A stretch of 64,000 bases of DNA. It comes from Marinobacterium_E sp035458585 (GTDB lineage Bacteria > Pseudomonadota > Gammaproteobacteria > Pseudomonadales > Balneatricaceae). Location of the stretch: contig DATHZN010000083.1 in NCBI GenBank assembly GCA_035458585.1, positions 62,001 to 126,000 of the forward strand. Reading direction: 5' to 3'. The position numbers and the translations under genes were made by a program. Under the pieces are notes generated by a model. The model was not told the DNA's origin and made no database searches. It saw only the letters and a list, made by a program, of their open reading frames with translations. This document shows, in pieces, positions 53,988 through 62,251 of the stretch; the first letter of the stretch is position 1, and every line of letters starts with the position of its first letter.

Positions 53988-54905
53988 ATGTCTCAACCAG
54001 TCTACTCCGGCATCTGGCCTGTTGCCCCCACCCCTTTCAACGAAGATGGTTCTCTCGATCTATTGGGTATGACGCGAGTCTTGGATCTGATGATCGACCA
54101 GGGCGTTGATGGTATCTGTATTCTGGCTAACTTCTCAGAGCAGTTTTTAATATCCGATGCTGAACGAGAGACACTCACTCGTTTATGTCTAGAGCATGTC
54201 GCCGGACGTGTACCCGTTATCGTCACCATCAGCCATTTTGCTACGTCGATTGTGGTCGAGCGTGCACACTACGCCAAAGCGCTCGGCGCCAACATTGTGA
54301 TGATGATGCCGCCATATCATGGCGCACTATTAAAAGGTAATTCCCAGCAAACTTTCGAGCAGTTTCAGGCTGTCGGTGAGGTGGGTATTCCGATCATGCT
54401 CCAGGATGCTCCGCTTTCAGGTGTAGACCTCCCGGTGCCTCTACTGGTGAAGATGGCGCAGGAGATCGAGATGCTCAAACTCTTTAAGATTGAGTGTCCG
54501 CGAGCCGCGACAAAAATACGCAGCCTCATTGCTGAGGGTGGTCGCGCCATTGAAGGTCCCTTCGATGGAGAGGAGGCGATAACGCTGCTTGCTGACCTGG
54601 ATGCTGGCGCAACGGGTACAATGACATCAGCACTGATTCCGGACCTTATCGGGCCTATCGTGCGCGATTTCCTCGCGGGTGATCGTGCTGCCGCGTCAGC
54701 AGGCTTTGCGCGTGTGCTCCCGGCTATCAATCATGAAAATCGTCAGTGTGGCTTCCAGTCAGCCAAGGCGGCCATGGTGGCTGGCGGTGTCATTAAATCA
54801 GACTACTGCCGCCACCCAATCGCACCCCTGCATCCTGATACTAAATCGATGCTGATGGAGCTGATTCAACCCCTTAACCCTCTAGTGTTGAGTTGGGGAA
54901 GGTAA
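53988..54905 (+). CDS. 2-keto-3-deoxy-L-arabinonate dehydratase
   Basis: 305 residues of the DapA/NAL superfamily. It closely follows the Azospirillum L-KDA dehydratase as I remember it: DGICILANFSEQF, GRVPVIVT, MMPPYHG, IMLQDAPLSG, a Schiff-base Lys in FKIECPRAATK and AIEGPFDGEEAITLLADLDAGATG. It converts L-KDA to alpha-ketoglutaric semialdehyde. ATG 53988 has GGAGAA upstream; the GTG 42 bases earlier adds an unconserved tail. First of four rightward genes. Confidence 0.91.
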   Translation: MSQPVYSGIWPVAPTPFNEDGSLDLLGMTRVLDLMIDQGVDGICILANFSEQFLISDAERETLTRLCLEHVAGRVPVIVTISHFATSIVVERAHYAKALGANIVMMMPPYHGALLKGNSQQTFEQFQAVGEVGIPIMLQDAPLSGVDLPVPLLVKMAQEIEMLKLFKIECPRAATKIRSLIAEGGRAIEGPFDGEEAITLLADLDAGATGTMTSALIPDLIGPIVRDFLAGDRAAASAGFARVLPAINHENRQCGFQSAKAAMVAGGVIKSDYCRHPIAPLHPDTKSMLMELIQPLNPLVLSWGR

Positions 54906-54907
54906 GC

Positions 54908-56284
54908 ATGTCGATTGAAATAGCGATTGAGAAGCTTCAACTCATTTTAGGTGAGCGGGTTATTACCAGTGTGGCGGAGCGCGAGTTACACGGTGAAAAC
55001 GAGTCTTACTATCAAAAGGCGCTCCCCGATGCAGTGGTTTACCCTGAATCAACACAAGAGGTGTCACAAATCGTCAAGGTGTGTAATGAGGAGCGTTGTC
55101 CCGTCGTTCCATATGGTGCCGCCTCGTCACTCGAAGGTCAGCATCTGGCAATTCAGGGTGGCATCTGCCTCGATATGCGGCATATGAGTCGAGTGCTAGC
55201 GGTCAATGCAGAGGATCTAAATGTTGTCGTTCAGCCAGGTATAACGCGTAAAACGCTGAATAACGAACTACGCAATACGGGACTGTTTTTTCCGGTAGAC
55301 CCGGGTGCTGATGCTAGTCTGGGCGGAATGGCTGCCACTCGTGCGTCGGGCACTGCCGCAGTGAAGTACGGAACGATGCGCGACAATGTGCTGGCGATGG
55401 AGGTCGTCATGGCCGACGGTACTGTTATCCGCACCGGTAATCAGGCAAAGAAATCGGCCACCGGCTATGACCTGACCCATCTGATGGTGGGGTCTGAGGG
55501 TACACTTGGAATCATTACCGAGCTGACGCTCAAACTGCACGGCATCCCTGAAGCACTGACGGCCGCTACCTGTCGCTTCCCAACGATAGAGGATGCAGTG
55601 AACTGCGTCATTATGACGATTCAGTGCGGTTTGCCCGTTGGACGCATTGAGTTGGTGGACGAGATGATGGTGCGAGGTTTTAACCACTACTCTAAATCTG
55701 AGCTGCCTGAAATGCCTCACCTCTTCCTTGAATTTATTGGCACCCTTAGCAGTGTTCAGGAGCAGATGCATGCCTTTGGTGAGATTGCTGAGGAGTTCGG
55801 TGCAGAGGGTTGGACGACGGCGACGCTTGCTGAAGATCGCAACAAGCTTTGGGCGATGCGCCATAAATCTCACTATGCCAGTGCCTCTCTTGGGGAGACC
55901 GGGCACCTCTGGCCGACTGATGTCTGTGTACCGATCTCTAAGTTGGCTGAGGCGGTTATTCAGGCGAAGGAAGATGCTGCTCGGTTAGGGCTTACCTCAA
56001 CGATCGTTGGTCACGTAGGGGAGGGGAACTTCCATGCGGGTGTGAGCGTTGATCCTGAGAATAGCGATGAGATGGAGCGCTGTGAACAGTTCATCACTGC
56101 ACTTGCAGAGACCGCCTTGCGACTGGGCGGTACTGTGTCTGGCGAGCATGGCATTGGCCTGGGGAAGCTCAAATTTATGGATGCGGAGCACGGCGCATCG
56201 CTGCGGTATATGCGCATGATTAAGAAGAGTTTCGATCCCAACAACATACTCAATCCGGGCAAGATGATCCCGGCGGAGGCCTAA
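54908..56284 (+). CDS. FAD-linked oxidase (GlcD/D-lactate dehydrogenase family)
   Basis: About 458 residues from ATG 54908 (GGAAGG upstream). The N-terminal FAD domain has VPYGAASSLEGQHLA and DPGADASLGGMAATRASGT; the C-terminal oxidase domain has GHVGEGNFHAGVSVDP and GTVSGEHGIGLGK. It resembles stand-alone D-2-hydroxyacid oxidoreductases (LDHD type), as no GlcE/GlcF partners adjoin it. In this operon it may oxidise a C2-C5 hydroxyacid such as glycolate or D-lactate; substrate unknown. Two bases after the dehydratase stop. Confidence 0.87.
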   Translation: MSIEIAIEKLQLILGERVITSVAERELHGENESYYQKALPDAVVYPESTQEVSQIVKVCNEERCPVVPYGAASSLEGQHLAIQGGICLDMRHMSRVLAVNAEDLNVVVQPGITRKTLNNELRNTGLFFPVDPGADASLGGMAATRASGTAAVKYGTMRDNVLAMEVVMADGTVIRTGNQAKKSATGYDLTHLMVGSEGTLGIITELTLKLHGIPEALTAATCRFPTIEDAVNCVIMTIQCGLPVGRIELVDEMMVRGFNHYSKSELPEMPHLFLEFIGTLSSVQEQMHAFGEIAEEFGAEGWTTATLAEDRNKLWAMRHKSHYASASLGETGHLWPTDVCVPISKLAEAVIQAKEDAARLGLTSTIVGHVGEGNFHAGVSVDPENSDEMERCEQFITALAETALRLGGTVSGEHGIGLGKLKFMDAEHGASLRYMRMIKKSFDPNNILNPGKMIPAEA

Positions 56285-56289
56285 AAAAG

Positions 56290-57441
56290 ATGCTGCCCTA
56301 CTCTAACCCTACACCGCAGGCGCTACTGGTCGGACGTGTATGGATTCCCGATGTTGGTCCGGCCCTTGTGCGCGTCGACGGTGAGCAGGTCATCGATATC
56401 ACCAGTAAATCACTGCCGACGATGCAGGCCTTACTGGAGAGCGAAGATTTGGTCAAGACTGTTCGGCAGGCGAAAGGGTCGGAGCTCTGCTCCTTATCGC
56501 AGTTGAGCGAAAACTCTCTTCGAGACGATCGTGAACAGCTGATTCACCTCCTGGCGCCGGCCGATCTGCCGGCGATCAAGGCCTCAGGCGTAACCTTTGC
56601 AGAGAGTATGGTTGAGCGCGTAATTGAAGAGCAGGCGGCAGGGGATGCGGATCGTGCCGAAGCGATTCGAGCCCGGGTTAAGTCAGTGATCGGTGACAGT
56701 CTGTCAGGTATTAAGCCCGGATCTGAGCAAGCGATGCAGGTCAAATCTGTGTTGCAGCAGGAGGGGCTTTGGTCGCAGTATCTGGAGGTGGGTATCGGAC
56801 CCGACGCGGAAGTATTTACCAAATGCCAGCCGATGTCTGCAGTCGGTTTCGGCGCTGATGTCGGCATACATCCAATCTCGACCTGGAATAATCCCGAGCC
56901 AGAGATCGTTCTCGCGATGAACTCTCGCGCAGAGATTGTCGGTGCTACCCTCGGAAACGACGTAAACCTGCGTGATGTCGAGGGACGGTCTGCGTTATTG
57001 TTGGGCAAAGCAAAAGATAATAATGCATCCTGTGCCATCGGCCCCTTTATCCGCCTATTTGATGCCGAATTTACCCTCGACTCTATTCGTAAAGCGGACT
57101 TGTCGATGCGTGTTGAAGGCGTGGATGGTTTCGAGCTTGATGGCTTTTCGTCCATGACCAAAATCAGTCGAGATCCGGCAAGTATTGTTGTGCAGACGAT
57201 CGGCCGTCACCATCAGTATCCTGATGGTTTTCTCCTTTTCTTGGGCACGATGTTTGCCCCGGTTAAAGATCGAGATGCCGCGGGGCAGGGTTTCACCCAT
57301 CATACTGACGATATTGTAAAAATCATGGAGCCCAACCTGGGTGAGTTGTGCAATCGGGTGCGCTACTCCACCGAGTGTCCTGAATGGACCTTCGGCACGT
57401 CTGCACTGATTCGCAATTTGGCAAAACGCCAACTGCTTTAA
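56290..57441 (+). CDS. FAH-family 2-keto-3-deoxy-pentonate dehydratase (XylX-like)
   Basis: 383 residues of the fumarylacetoacetate hydrolase fold with the XylX-type segment SGVTFAESMVERVIEEQAAGD near residues 98-118. Metal ligands are in NNPEPEIVL and GNDVNLRDVEG, with Lys in GKAKDNNASCAIGPF. Caulobacter XylX converts 2-keto-3-deoxy-D-xylonate to alpha-ketoglutaric semialdehyde. Its presence beside the structurally unrelated L-KDA dehydratase suggests the operon handles both pentonate enantio-series or a related acid. Six bases after the oxidase gene. Confidence 0.84.
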   Translation: MLPYSNPTPQALLVGRVWIPDVGPALVRVDGEQVIDITSKSLPTMQALLESEDLVKTVRQAKGSELCSLSQLSENSLRDDREQLIHLLAPADLPAIKASGVTFAESMVERVIEEQAAGDADRAEAIRARVKSVIGDSLSGIKPGSEQAMQVKSVLQQEGLWSQYLEVGIGPDAEVFTKCQPMSAVGFGADVGIHPISTWNNPEPEIVLAMNSRAEIVGATLGNDVNLRDVEGRSALLLGKAKDNNASCAIGPFIRLFDAEFTLDSIRKADLSMRVEGVDGFELDGFSSMTKISRDPASIVVQTIGRHHQYPDGFLLFLGTMFAPVKDRDAAGQGFTHHTDDIVKIMEPNLGELCNRVRYSTECPEWTFGTSALIRNLAKRQLL

Positions 57442-57471
57442 TGAAGCGATAATTCTGGGGAAATAGTAAGT

Positions 57472-58434
57472 ATGAATGTTCTGATTATTGGTGGTGGCGG
57501 GTTCATTGGGCAGAAGCTTGCACGCGCTTTGGTTGCACGTGGAGAGTTAAATGGTAGGGCGCTCAAGAGCATCAGTCTGGTTGATGTGGTGGAGCCGGGA
57601 CCAATTGAAGGTGGGTGTATTAGAGTAGATACAAGCATCTGCGACATTACCGACAAGGCGTCTGTGGCAGAGGCACTGACGGCGGATGTGGATGTAGTCT
57701 ACCTGTTGGCGGCTATCGTCTCTGCTCATGCTGAGGAGGACTTTGATGCCGGGTGGAACATCAATATGATGGGTACGCTAAACGTGCTCGAGCGTGCGCG
57801 TGAGTTGGGCAGTAAACCGCGTGTGGTATTCACCTCATCGATTGCGGTCTACGGTGGCGAGGTGCCAGACCCAATTGTTGATCACAGTTTGCTCAACCCC
57901 CAGACTTCCTACGGGGCTCAGAAGGCGGTGGGTGAGCTGCTGATTAACGACTATAGCCGTAAAGGCTATATTGATGGTGTGGGTTTTCGCTTGCCGACCA
58001 TCTCTGTACGGCCGGGCAAACCGAACCGCGCTGCATCAAGCTTTATGTCATCGATTATGCGAGAGCCCCTCAACGGTCAGGAGGCGATCTGTCCAGTGGA
58101 TGCCGACTTTGCGCACTACTATCTTTCGCCACGCAAGTGTATCGAGAACCTGATTAAAGGCGCAGAGCTCAAAGCTGAAGATATGGGACAGAATCGTTGC
58201 ATGATGATGCCCGGACATATGTGGACAATTGGCCAGATGATTGATGCGTTAACCGCAGTAGCTGGGCCTGAGCCAGCAAAATTGATCAAGTGGGAAGCTC
58301 AGCCTGAGGTTCAGGCTATCGTCAAAGGCTGGCGCTTTGATATACGGCCTACCAAAGCACTTCAACTCGGACTAAGTGCTGACGAGTCGTTTGAAGATAA
58401 CGTTCGCTACTACATTGAGGATGACCGCCCCTAG
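57472..58434 (+). CDS. denD: D-erythronate dehydrogenase-like NAD-dependent epimerase/dehydratase
   Basis: 320 residues of the extended SDR type: IIGGGGFIGQKLA, catalytic Ser in VFTSSIAVYGGE and YGAQKAVGE. FRLPTISVRPGKPNRAASSF and the late HYYLSPRKC match DenD-type proteins, which oxidise D-erythronate. As the last of the rightward pentonate operon (30 bases after the FAH gene) it may act on C4 acids or another aldonate. Confidence in DenD specificity is moderate. Confidence 0.8.
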   Translation: MNVLIIGGGGFIGQKLARALVARGELNGRALKSISLVDVVEPGPIEGGCIRVDTSICDITDKASVAEALTADVDVVYLLAAIVSAHAEEDFDAGWNINMMGTLNVLERARELGSKPRVVFTSSIAVYGGEVPDPIVDHSLLNPQTSYGAQKAVGELLINDYSRKGYIDGVGFRLPTISVRPGKPNRAASSFMSSIMREPLNGQEAICPVDADFAHYYLSPRKCIENLIKGAELKAEDMGQNRCMMMPGHMWTIGQMIDALTAVAGPEPAKLIKWEAQPEVQAIVKGWRFDIRPTKALQLGLSADESFEDNVRYYIEDDRP

Positions 58435-58477
58435 CCACAGCCCCTCGTTTTGCCCGGTTACTCATTGTCTCGACCCT

Positions 58478-58497
58478 CCCTGGCACTACTGCCGGGG
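58478..58497. terminator. Hairpin downstream of denD, possible terminator
   Basis: CCCTGGCA and TGCCGGGG pair over eight positions with one G-U around a four-base loop, 43 bases after the denD stop. The following sequence is only moderately T-rich (CTCTGTTCTCTC). Confidence 0.4.
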
Positions 58498-58584
58498 GCT
58501 CTGTTCTCTCTAGTTTAAATTGGCAGCTTTTTTGCAGGCCACGTAAAGAGCAGAGATGAAAAACTATAGAGAATAGGGGGTCAC

Positions 58585-58947
58585 ATGGTTGTTGTGATCG
58601 ACGATGATTCTGTACAAGGCATGGTACTGGCTGAGTCAATTAGTCAACGGGGTGTCAGGGCTGAACATATCCTGCACTGGAGTCAATTGGATAAGATTCG
58701 GCTTCACAATTCTGTTAGCTGCCTGGTGATTGACTACTATCTCAAAGATGGATGGTTCGGACCGGAAGTAGCGAAACTTCTTCGCAGTTTTGGTTGCACC
58801 GGTGTGCCAATTTACTTCACCAGTAGCGATGAGAGTTCAGTGGTGCGCCGTCAGTGTGAGGCCTCAGGACATCCATTTGTACCCAAACGCTGGCGATGGT
58901 TGCTTGCCAATCTGGTCGTTGCACGTGTGCTGAGTCAGCCTGGATGA
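58585..58947 (+). CDS. Stand-alone receiver-domain protein
   Basis: 120 residues forming one REC domain: acidic cluster VIDDD, phospho-Asp in LVIDYYLKDGW, Thr/Ser in YFTSSDES and Lys in VPKRW. There is no output domain, so it probably works as a phosphate shuttle or by protein contact. It converges on the hybrid kinase that begins at 61705, with a 66-residue protein between; both are possible partners. GGGGG lies before the ATG. Confidence 0.83.
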   Translation: MVVVIDDDSVQGMVLAESISQRGVRAEHILHWSQLDKIRLHNSVSCLVIDYYLKDGWFGPEVAKLLRSFGCTGVPIYFTSSDESSVVRRQCEASGHPFVPKRWRWLLANLVVARVLSQPG

Positions 58948-59132
58948 GGCCACTGGTTGTATCTCTGGCGACACTGATGTCTCCTGACAGGCTAACCTAG
59001 CTCCCGACCTGTTTAGGCTAAAAACCCATTAACTGAGTCTTTGGAAAGGATTTGCGCTTTGCAGTTTGGTGGCGACGGGGGAAGATACCGGTTGTTAGTG
59101 ACAGATTAGATCGGTCGTCACCCGATGGGTGA

Positions 59133-59333
59133 CTACTCCTGGTACCAGACGGCCATGCGTAAGAGAGATGAAAGCTTCTCTTGGGTTATGTTTGTGCCGC
59201 CGTTTAGAAAGCTGGTGACAGCCGCAGCGGCCACGACCATATCTTTCTCGTAGGTGAACACGGGATGTGTTGGGTCATCAACGCAATAGATTACCCATCG
59301 ACCCTGTCTGTTTTGTCGGAGGCAGTGGCTCAC
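59133..59333 (-). CDS. Small protein of unknown function near hybrid kinase
   Basis: 66 residues from a GTG at 59333 with AGGAGAG seven bases upstream, one of the best ribosome sites in the region. Sequence: basic N-terminus (CLRQNRQGRWVIYCVDDP), a mixed middle and FLNGGTNITQEKL. No TM helix or signal peptide; family not recognised. It follows the hybrid kinase on the same strand with a 137-base gap, so co-transcription is possible. Confidence 0.55.
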   Translation of the reverse strand: MSHCLRQNRQGRWVIYCVDDPTHPVFTYEKDMVVAAAAVTSFLNGGTNITQEKLSSLLRMAVWYQE

Positions 59334-59470
59334 GGTCCAACTCTCCTAAGAATTTCTATTCAACGATTCGATTCACTGCAGGAACTGAGCTTCCCCTGTC
59401 TCTTATTATCAGCATAGGTCAGTTAAAGGTACCCGACCAATCGATCGGTGCAATTTGTAGATTCAGCGGA

Positions 59471-61705
59471 CTATTTGCTGTGATGAAGGCTGGATCTCTC
59501 GGTCATAATTTTATTTACAGCAGTTTTGAATTTTTCGATATTAAGAGGCTTATCTATGACGGCGTCAGCGCCTGCTCTGTACATATCCTGCATCTGGTCT
59601 CCAATTGTAGCCGCTGTTACCCCGATAATTATCCCTGTATAGCCCTGTTCACGCATCGCGGTAATCATCTCTGCTCCATCCATGATTGGCATAAAGTAGT
59701 CGGCAACAATAAGGTCATAGCTGGAGTTGAACTTCTCTAGTCCCTCCTCACCATTTGAGGCTACCTCAACGGATGAAACTAGGTTCGAGAGGAGTTTGGT
59801 CCCTAGGAGTCTCAGCATTGCCTCATCCTCTACCATTAGGACCTTAAAATGCTTCAGAGAGTATGAAGGATCCTGCTGATTCGATAGTGGAGATGCCTCG
59901 CTGGCGGCATCTGCCAGAGTCAGTGGGACGTTCAATCTGAAACAACTGCCTGCATGATGATCGGGTTCATATCGAACCTCTCCGCCAATCTCACCTATCC
60001 AGGTGCGTGTTATGTAGAGTCCGAGACCCGATCCGAGGCTAGTCGAAGTGGCGCGCTCACCTGCTTCAAAAATACGCTCTACGTCTTCTGAATTGATACC
60101 CTTACCATTATCACAGACTAACCATTGGCCAGTGAGTTTCCCCTCCTGCTCGACTAGACGGGACGTCAATATCACCTCTGATCCCTCAGAGTGCAGGCAT
60201 GAGTTGCGTATCAGGTTGGTGATAGCAACCCTGATTCTGTAAGCATCAGCTAAATAGAGCGCCGTCGCTCTCTCTGTAGACATATCCTGATGATATTCGA
60301 AATGCATACCGGAACTTGCAAGTAGGGAGGCGACACCTGAAGCAATTCCGTTGTTAAATTCAGTCAAATTAAAGATCGATAGCCGAACCGGACGTTCAAG
60401 ATTTGGATCGACCATCAGACTCATGTCGTCGATAGTAGTTAGCAGGGTGTCTGTAGCGTTACGAACATCAGCTTTACGTTTGATAAATTCACTATCAGGC
60501 TCAGCCGCCATCATCGCTATGGCCGAGACAGGTGTGCGCAGTTCATGAGCAATAACACCATAGAGTTTCTGGCTTTTGCTTTTCTCTAATCTCATCTCAG
60601 CCGCGTGCGCCTCAGCACGAGTCGCTCGTGCCCTGATTAGCAACATTCTCATCACGACGAACCCCAGCAAAAGTAGTAGAACAAGGGTCAGGGTTAAACC
60701 GTAGCGTGTAAGAGCCACCGGATCCTCCATAAACGAGAGGGGACTGTTAATTACGATTGCATCGGAGGGGAGTCGCTCCCAGTCAATATTGAAACGATCC
60801 ATCACTTGGTAGTCGACTTCAACGGCCAGCAAGCTATCACTGGGTTGATAGTTGTTGAGCAGAAGTTGACCCACGCGCTTGCCGGTTTGACTGGGTTCTG
60901 CGACGGTGCCACCTAACACACCGCGCCCAATAGCGGTAGCGAAGGTAACAAACACTGGCTGAACGCTGGCATCGCTAAGCTCCTCGGCAAAATCGGCCAC
61001 TATTTTCTGCTCTCCAGTACTATCTGACGGCATACCGTAATAGTGGATAACGCTGCTCTCAGGGAGGGTTTTAGCGCGATCTAGCACCTGGGAATAGGTT
61101 AAATCTTGGCCCCAAAGCTCAATTTCCAGTGTGGGGGCAACGGCTCTAAATGCCTGCAGGGTATCATCTGCATCAGGGTAAGATGAGACTAGGATGACAC
61201 GGTCTACCTGAGGGAGTAGGGCTTTTATCAGTGATATAGATTCGCCCGGTATGTCGGCCTCTCGAATCACACGGGGTGATGGATCTTTACCCAGTTCGAC
61301 AATTTTGTAGTCGCTCACAAGATATTTTACAGATCCGGGAAATAGTTTTGAGGTAGCGTTCTCGATAAAAGAGGTGGCGTGTCCACCCACGGCCACAACG
61401 CGGCTAATCTCAAGCCCTGAGTACTTATCATTTAACGCGTGAATCAAGCTCTCGACATCAGTTTCGCTTTGCCGCGTAACATAGGAGAGGTCCTCGCGGA
61501 ACACCCTCAGATCTCCGTGCCTGACCCTCACTAAATTGGAAACCTCGCGATCGATCGCTTGTTGCCAAGGACCCGTTACGTAAGCTGAGCTAAGAAAAAT
61601 GACGTTTTCAGCCATCAGCATTGTGGGTGCCAGTGCCAGAATAACAACCGTTTTGAGCAGGAGTCGTTTGAGCGCCCCGAGAGGCTGGGTCTGACGGTTA
61701 AACAT
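59471..61705 (-). CDS. Hybrid sensor histidine kinase with periplasmic binding-protein-like sensor
   Basis: 744 residues. A signal sequence (~10-32) leads to a ~300-residue periplasmic domain resembling ABC substrate-binding proteins of the ABC_sub_bind type (VVAVGGHATSFI, VILVSSYPDADDTL, GVLGGTVAEPSQTGKRVGQLLL). A TM helix (~335-355) follows, then HisKA with phospho-His in AHELRTPVSA near 387, an ATPase (NLIRNSCLHS, CDNGKGI, GSGLGLYI) and a receiver with phospho-Asp in IVADYFMPIMDG near 668. It should bind a small solute directly. No output regulator adjoins it, only the lone REC protein. Confidence 0.9.
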   Translation of the reverse strand: MFNRQTQPLGALKRLLLKTVVILALAPTMLMAENVIFLSSAYVTGPWQQAIDREVSNLVRVRHGDLRVFREDLSYVTRQSETDVESLIHALNDKYSGLEISRVVAVGGHATSFIENATSKLFPGSVKYLVSDYKIVELGKDPSPRVIREADIPGESISLIKALLPQVDRVILVSSYPDADDTLQAFRAVAPTLEIELWGQDLTYSQVLDRAKTLPESSVIHYYGMPSDSTGEQKIVADFAEELSDASVQPVFVTFATAIGRGVLGGTVAEPSQTGKRVGQLLLNNYQPSDSLLAVEVDYQVMDRFNIDWERLPSDAIVINSPLSFMEDPVALTRYGLTLTLVLLLLLGFVVMRMLLIRARATRAEAHAAEMRLEKSKSQKLYGVIAHELRTPVSAIAMMAAEPDSEFIKRKADVRNATDTLLTTIDDMSLMVDPNLERPVRLSIFNLTEFNNGIASGVASLLASSGMHFEYHQDMSTERATALYLADAYRIRVAITNLIRNSCLHSEGSEVILTSRLVEQEGKLTGQWLVCDNGKGINSEDVERIFEAGERATSTSLGSGLGLYITRTWIGEIGGEVRYEPDHHAGSCFRLNVPLTLADAASEASPLSNQQDPSYSLKHFKVLMVEDEAMLRLLGTKLLSNLVSSVEVASNGEEGLEKFNSSYDLIVADYFMPIMDGAEMITAMREQGYTGIIIGVTAATIGDQMQDMYRAGADAVIDKPLNIEKFKTAVNKIMTERSSLHHSK

Positions 61706-62251
61706 CGAAAAACATCCATATTGTTGGGTGAGCGGCGGGAGACAAATGTCGTGGACCCTGCTGTACAGACTAGTTCAGTTGCAGTGCCATCGCCAACTAA
61801 GACCATATACAAAGACTCACAGGGTTCCTAGTCTGTTTAACGGCTGGTATAACAGCGTTTAATTTCCCAATATTTATGACTGAATGACCTTCGAGGTTAG
61901 TCTGCGATCGAAACTTTATTATGTTTTGGAGATTAGATTGATTCCCCGGGAGTGGCTCTGCTTAAGCCTAAGCGTCAGGCATGAGAATTTGCACTGGCGC
62001 TGCTTGGTCGGTGCGGTTAATACTAACCTCACTCCACTGAAGACCGCAGGGCCTAACCTGAGACAACCGATCGCGACTACCGCTGTAAAATTTCAGTTTA
62101 ATTGCGAGTTGAAGCTAGTCTGCTGAGTAACTATGAAGTGAAGAGCCAGACGGGTCGATGGTGTTTAGGTGCGTAAGGGCAAGTAAAAACCGAGCTTAAG
62201 CCCGGTCTTTGTGGTTTTAGAGTCAAAGCTCATCTGGACTCGCTGTCGCCA
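61706..62251. other. 546-base region without a supported gene
   Basis: It holds the upstream region of the hybrid kinase and, at 62184-62206, the terminator of the leftward gene at 62252. An 80-codon frame at 61884-62126 has no ribosome site or recognisable protein character and is left out. TGGTATAACA at ~61845 is a poor match to the island operator. Nothing else stands out. Confidence 0.6.
62184..62206 (-). terminator. Rho-independent terminator of hydroxyacid dehydrogenase operon
   Basis: Read leftward, ACCGGGCTT/AAGCTCGGT (one G-U pair) is followed by T5. It lies 45 bases past the stop of the gene at 62252. On the other strand the G-U becomes an A-C mismatch, so it serves the leftward transcript. 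Confidence 0.82.

Noticed and set aside
61845..61854. TGGTATAACA considered as a fifth island operator
   Set aside because: It breaks the palindrome at the right half and lies upstream of a kinase rather than a catabolic operon.
61884..62126. 80-codon rightward frame in the largest gene-free stretch
   Set aside because: No ribosome site, unusual composition and no recognisable protein features.
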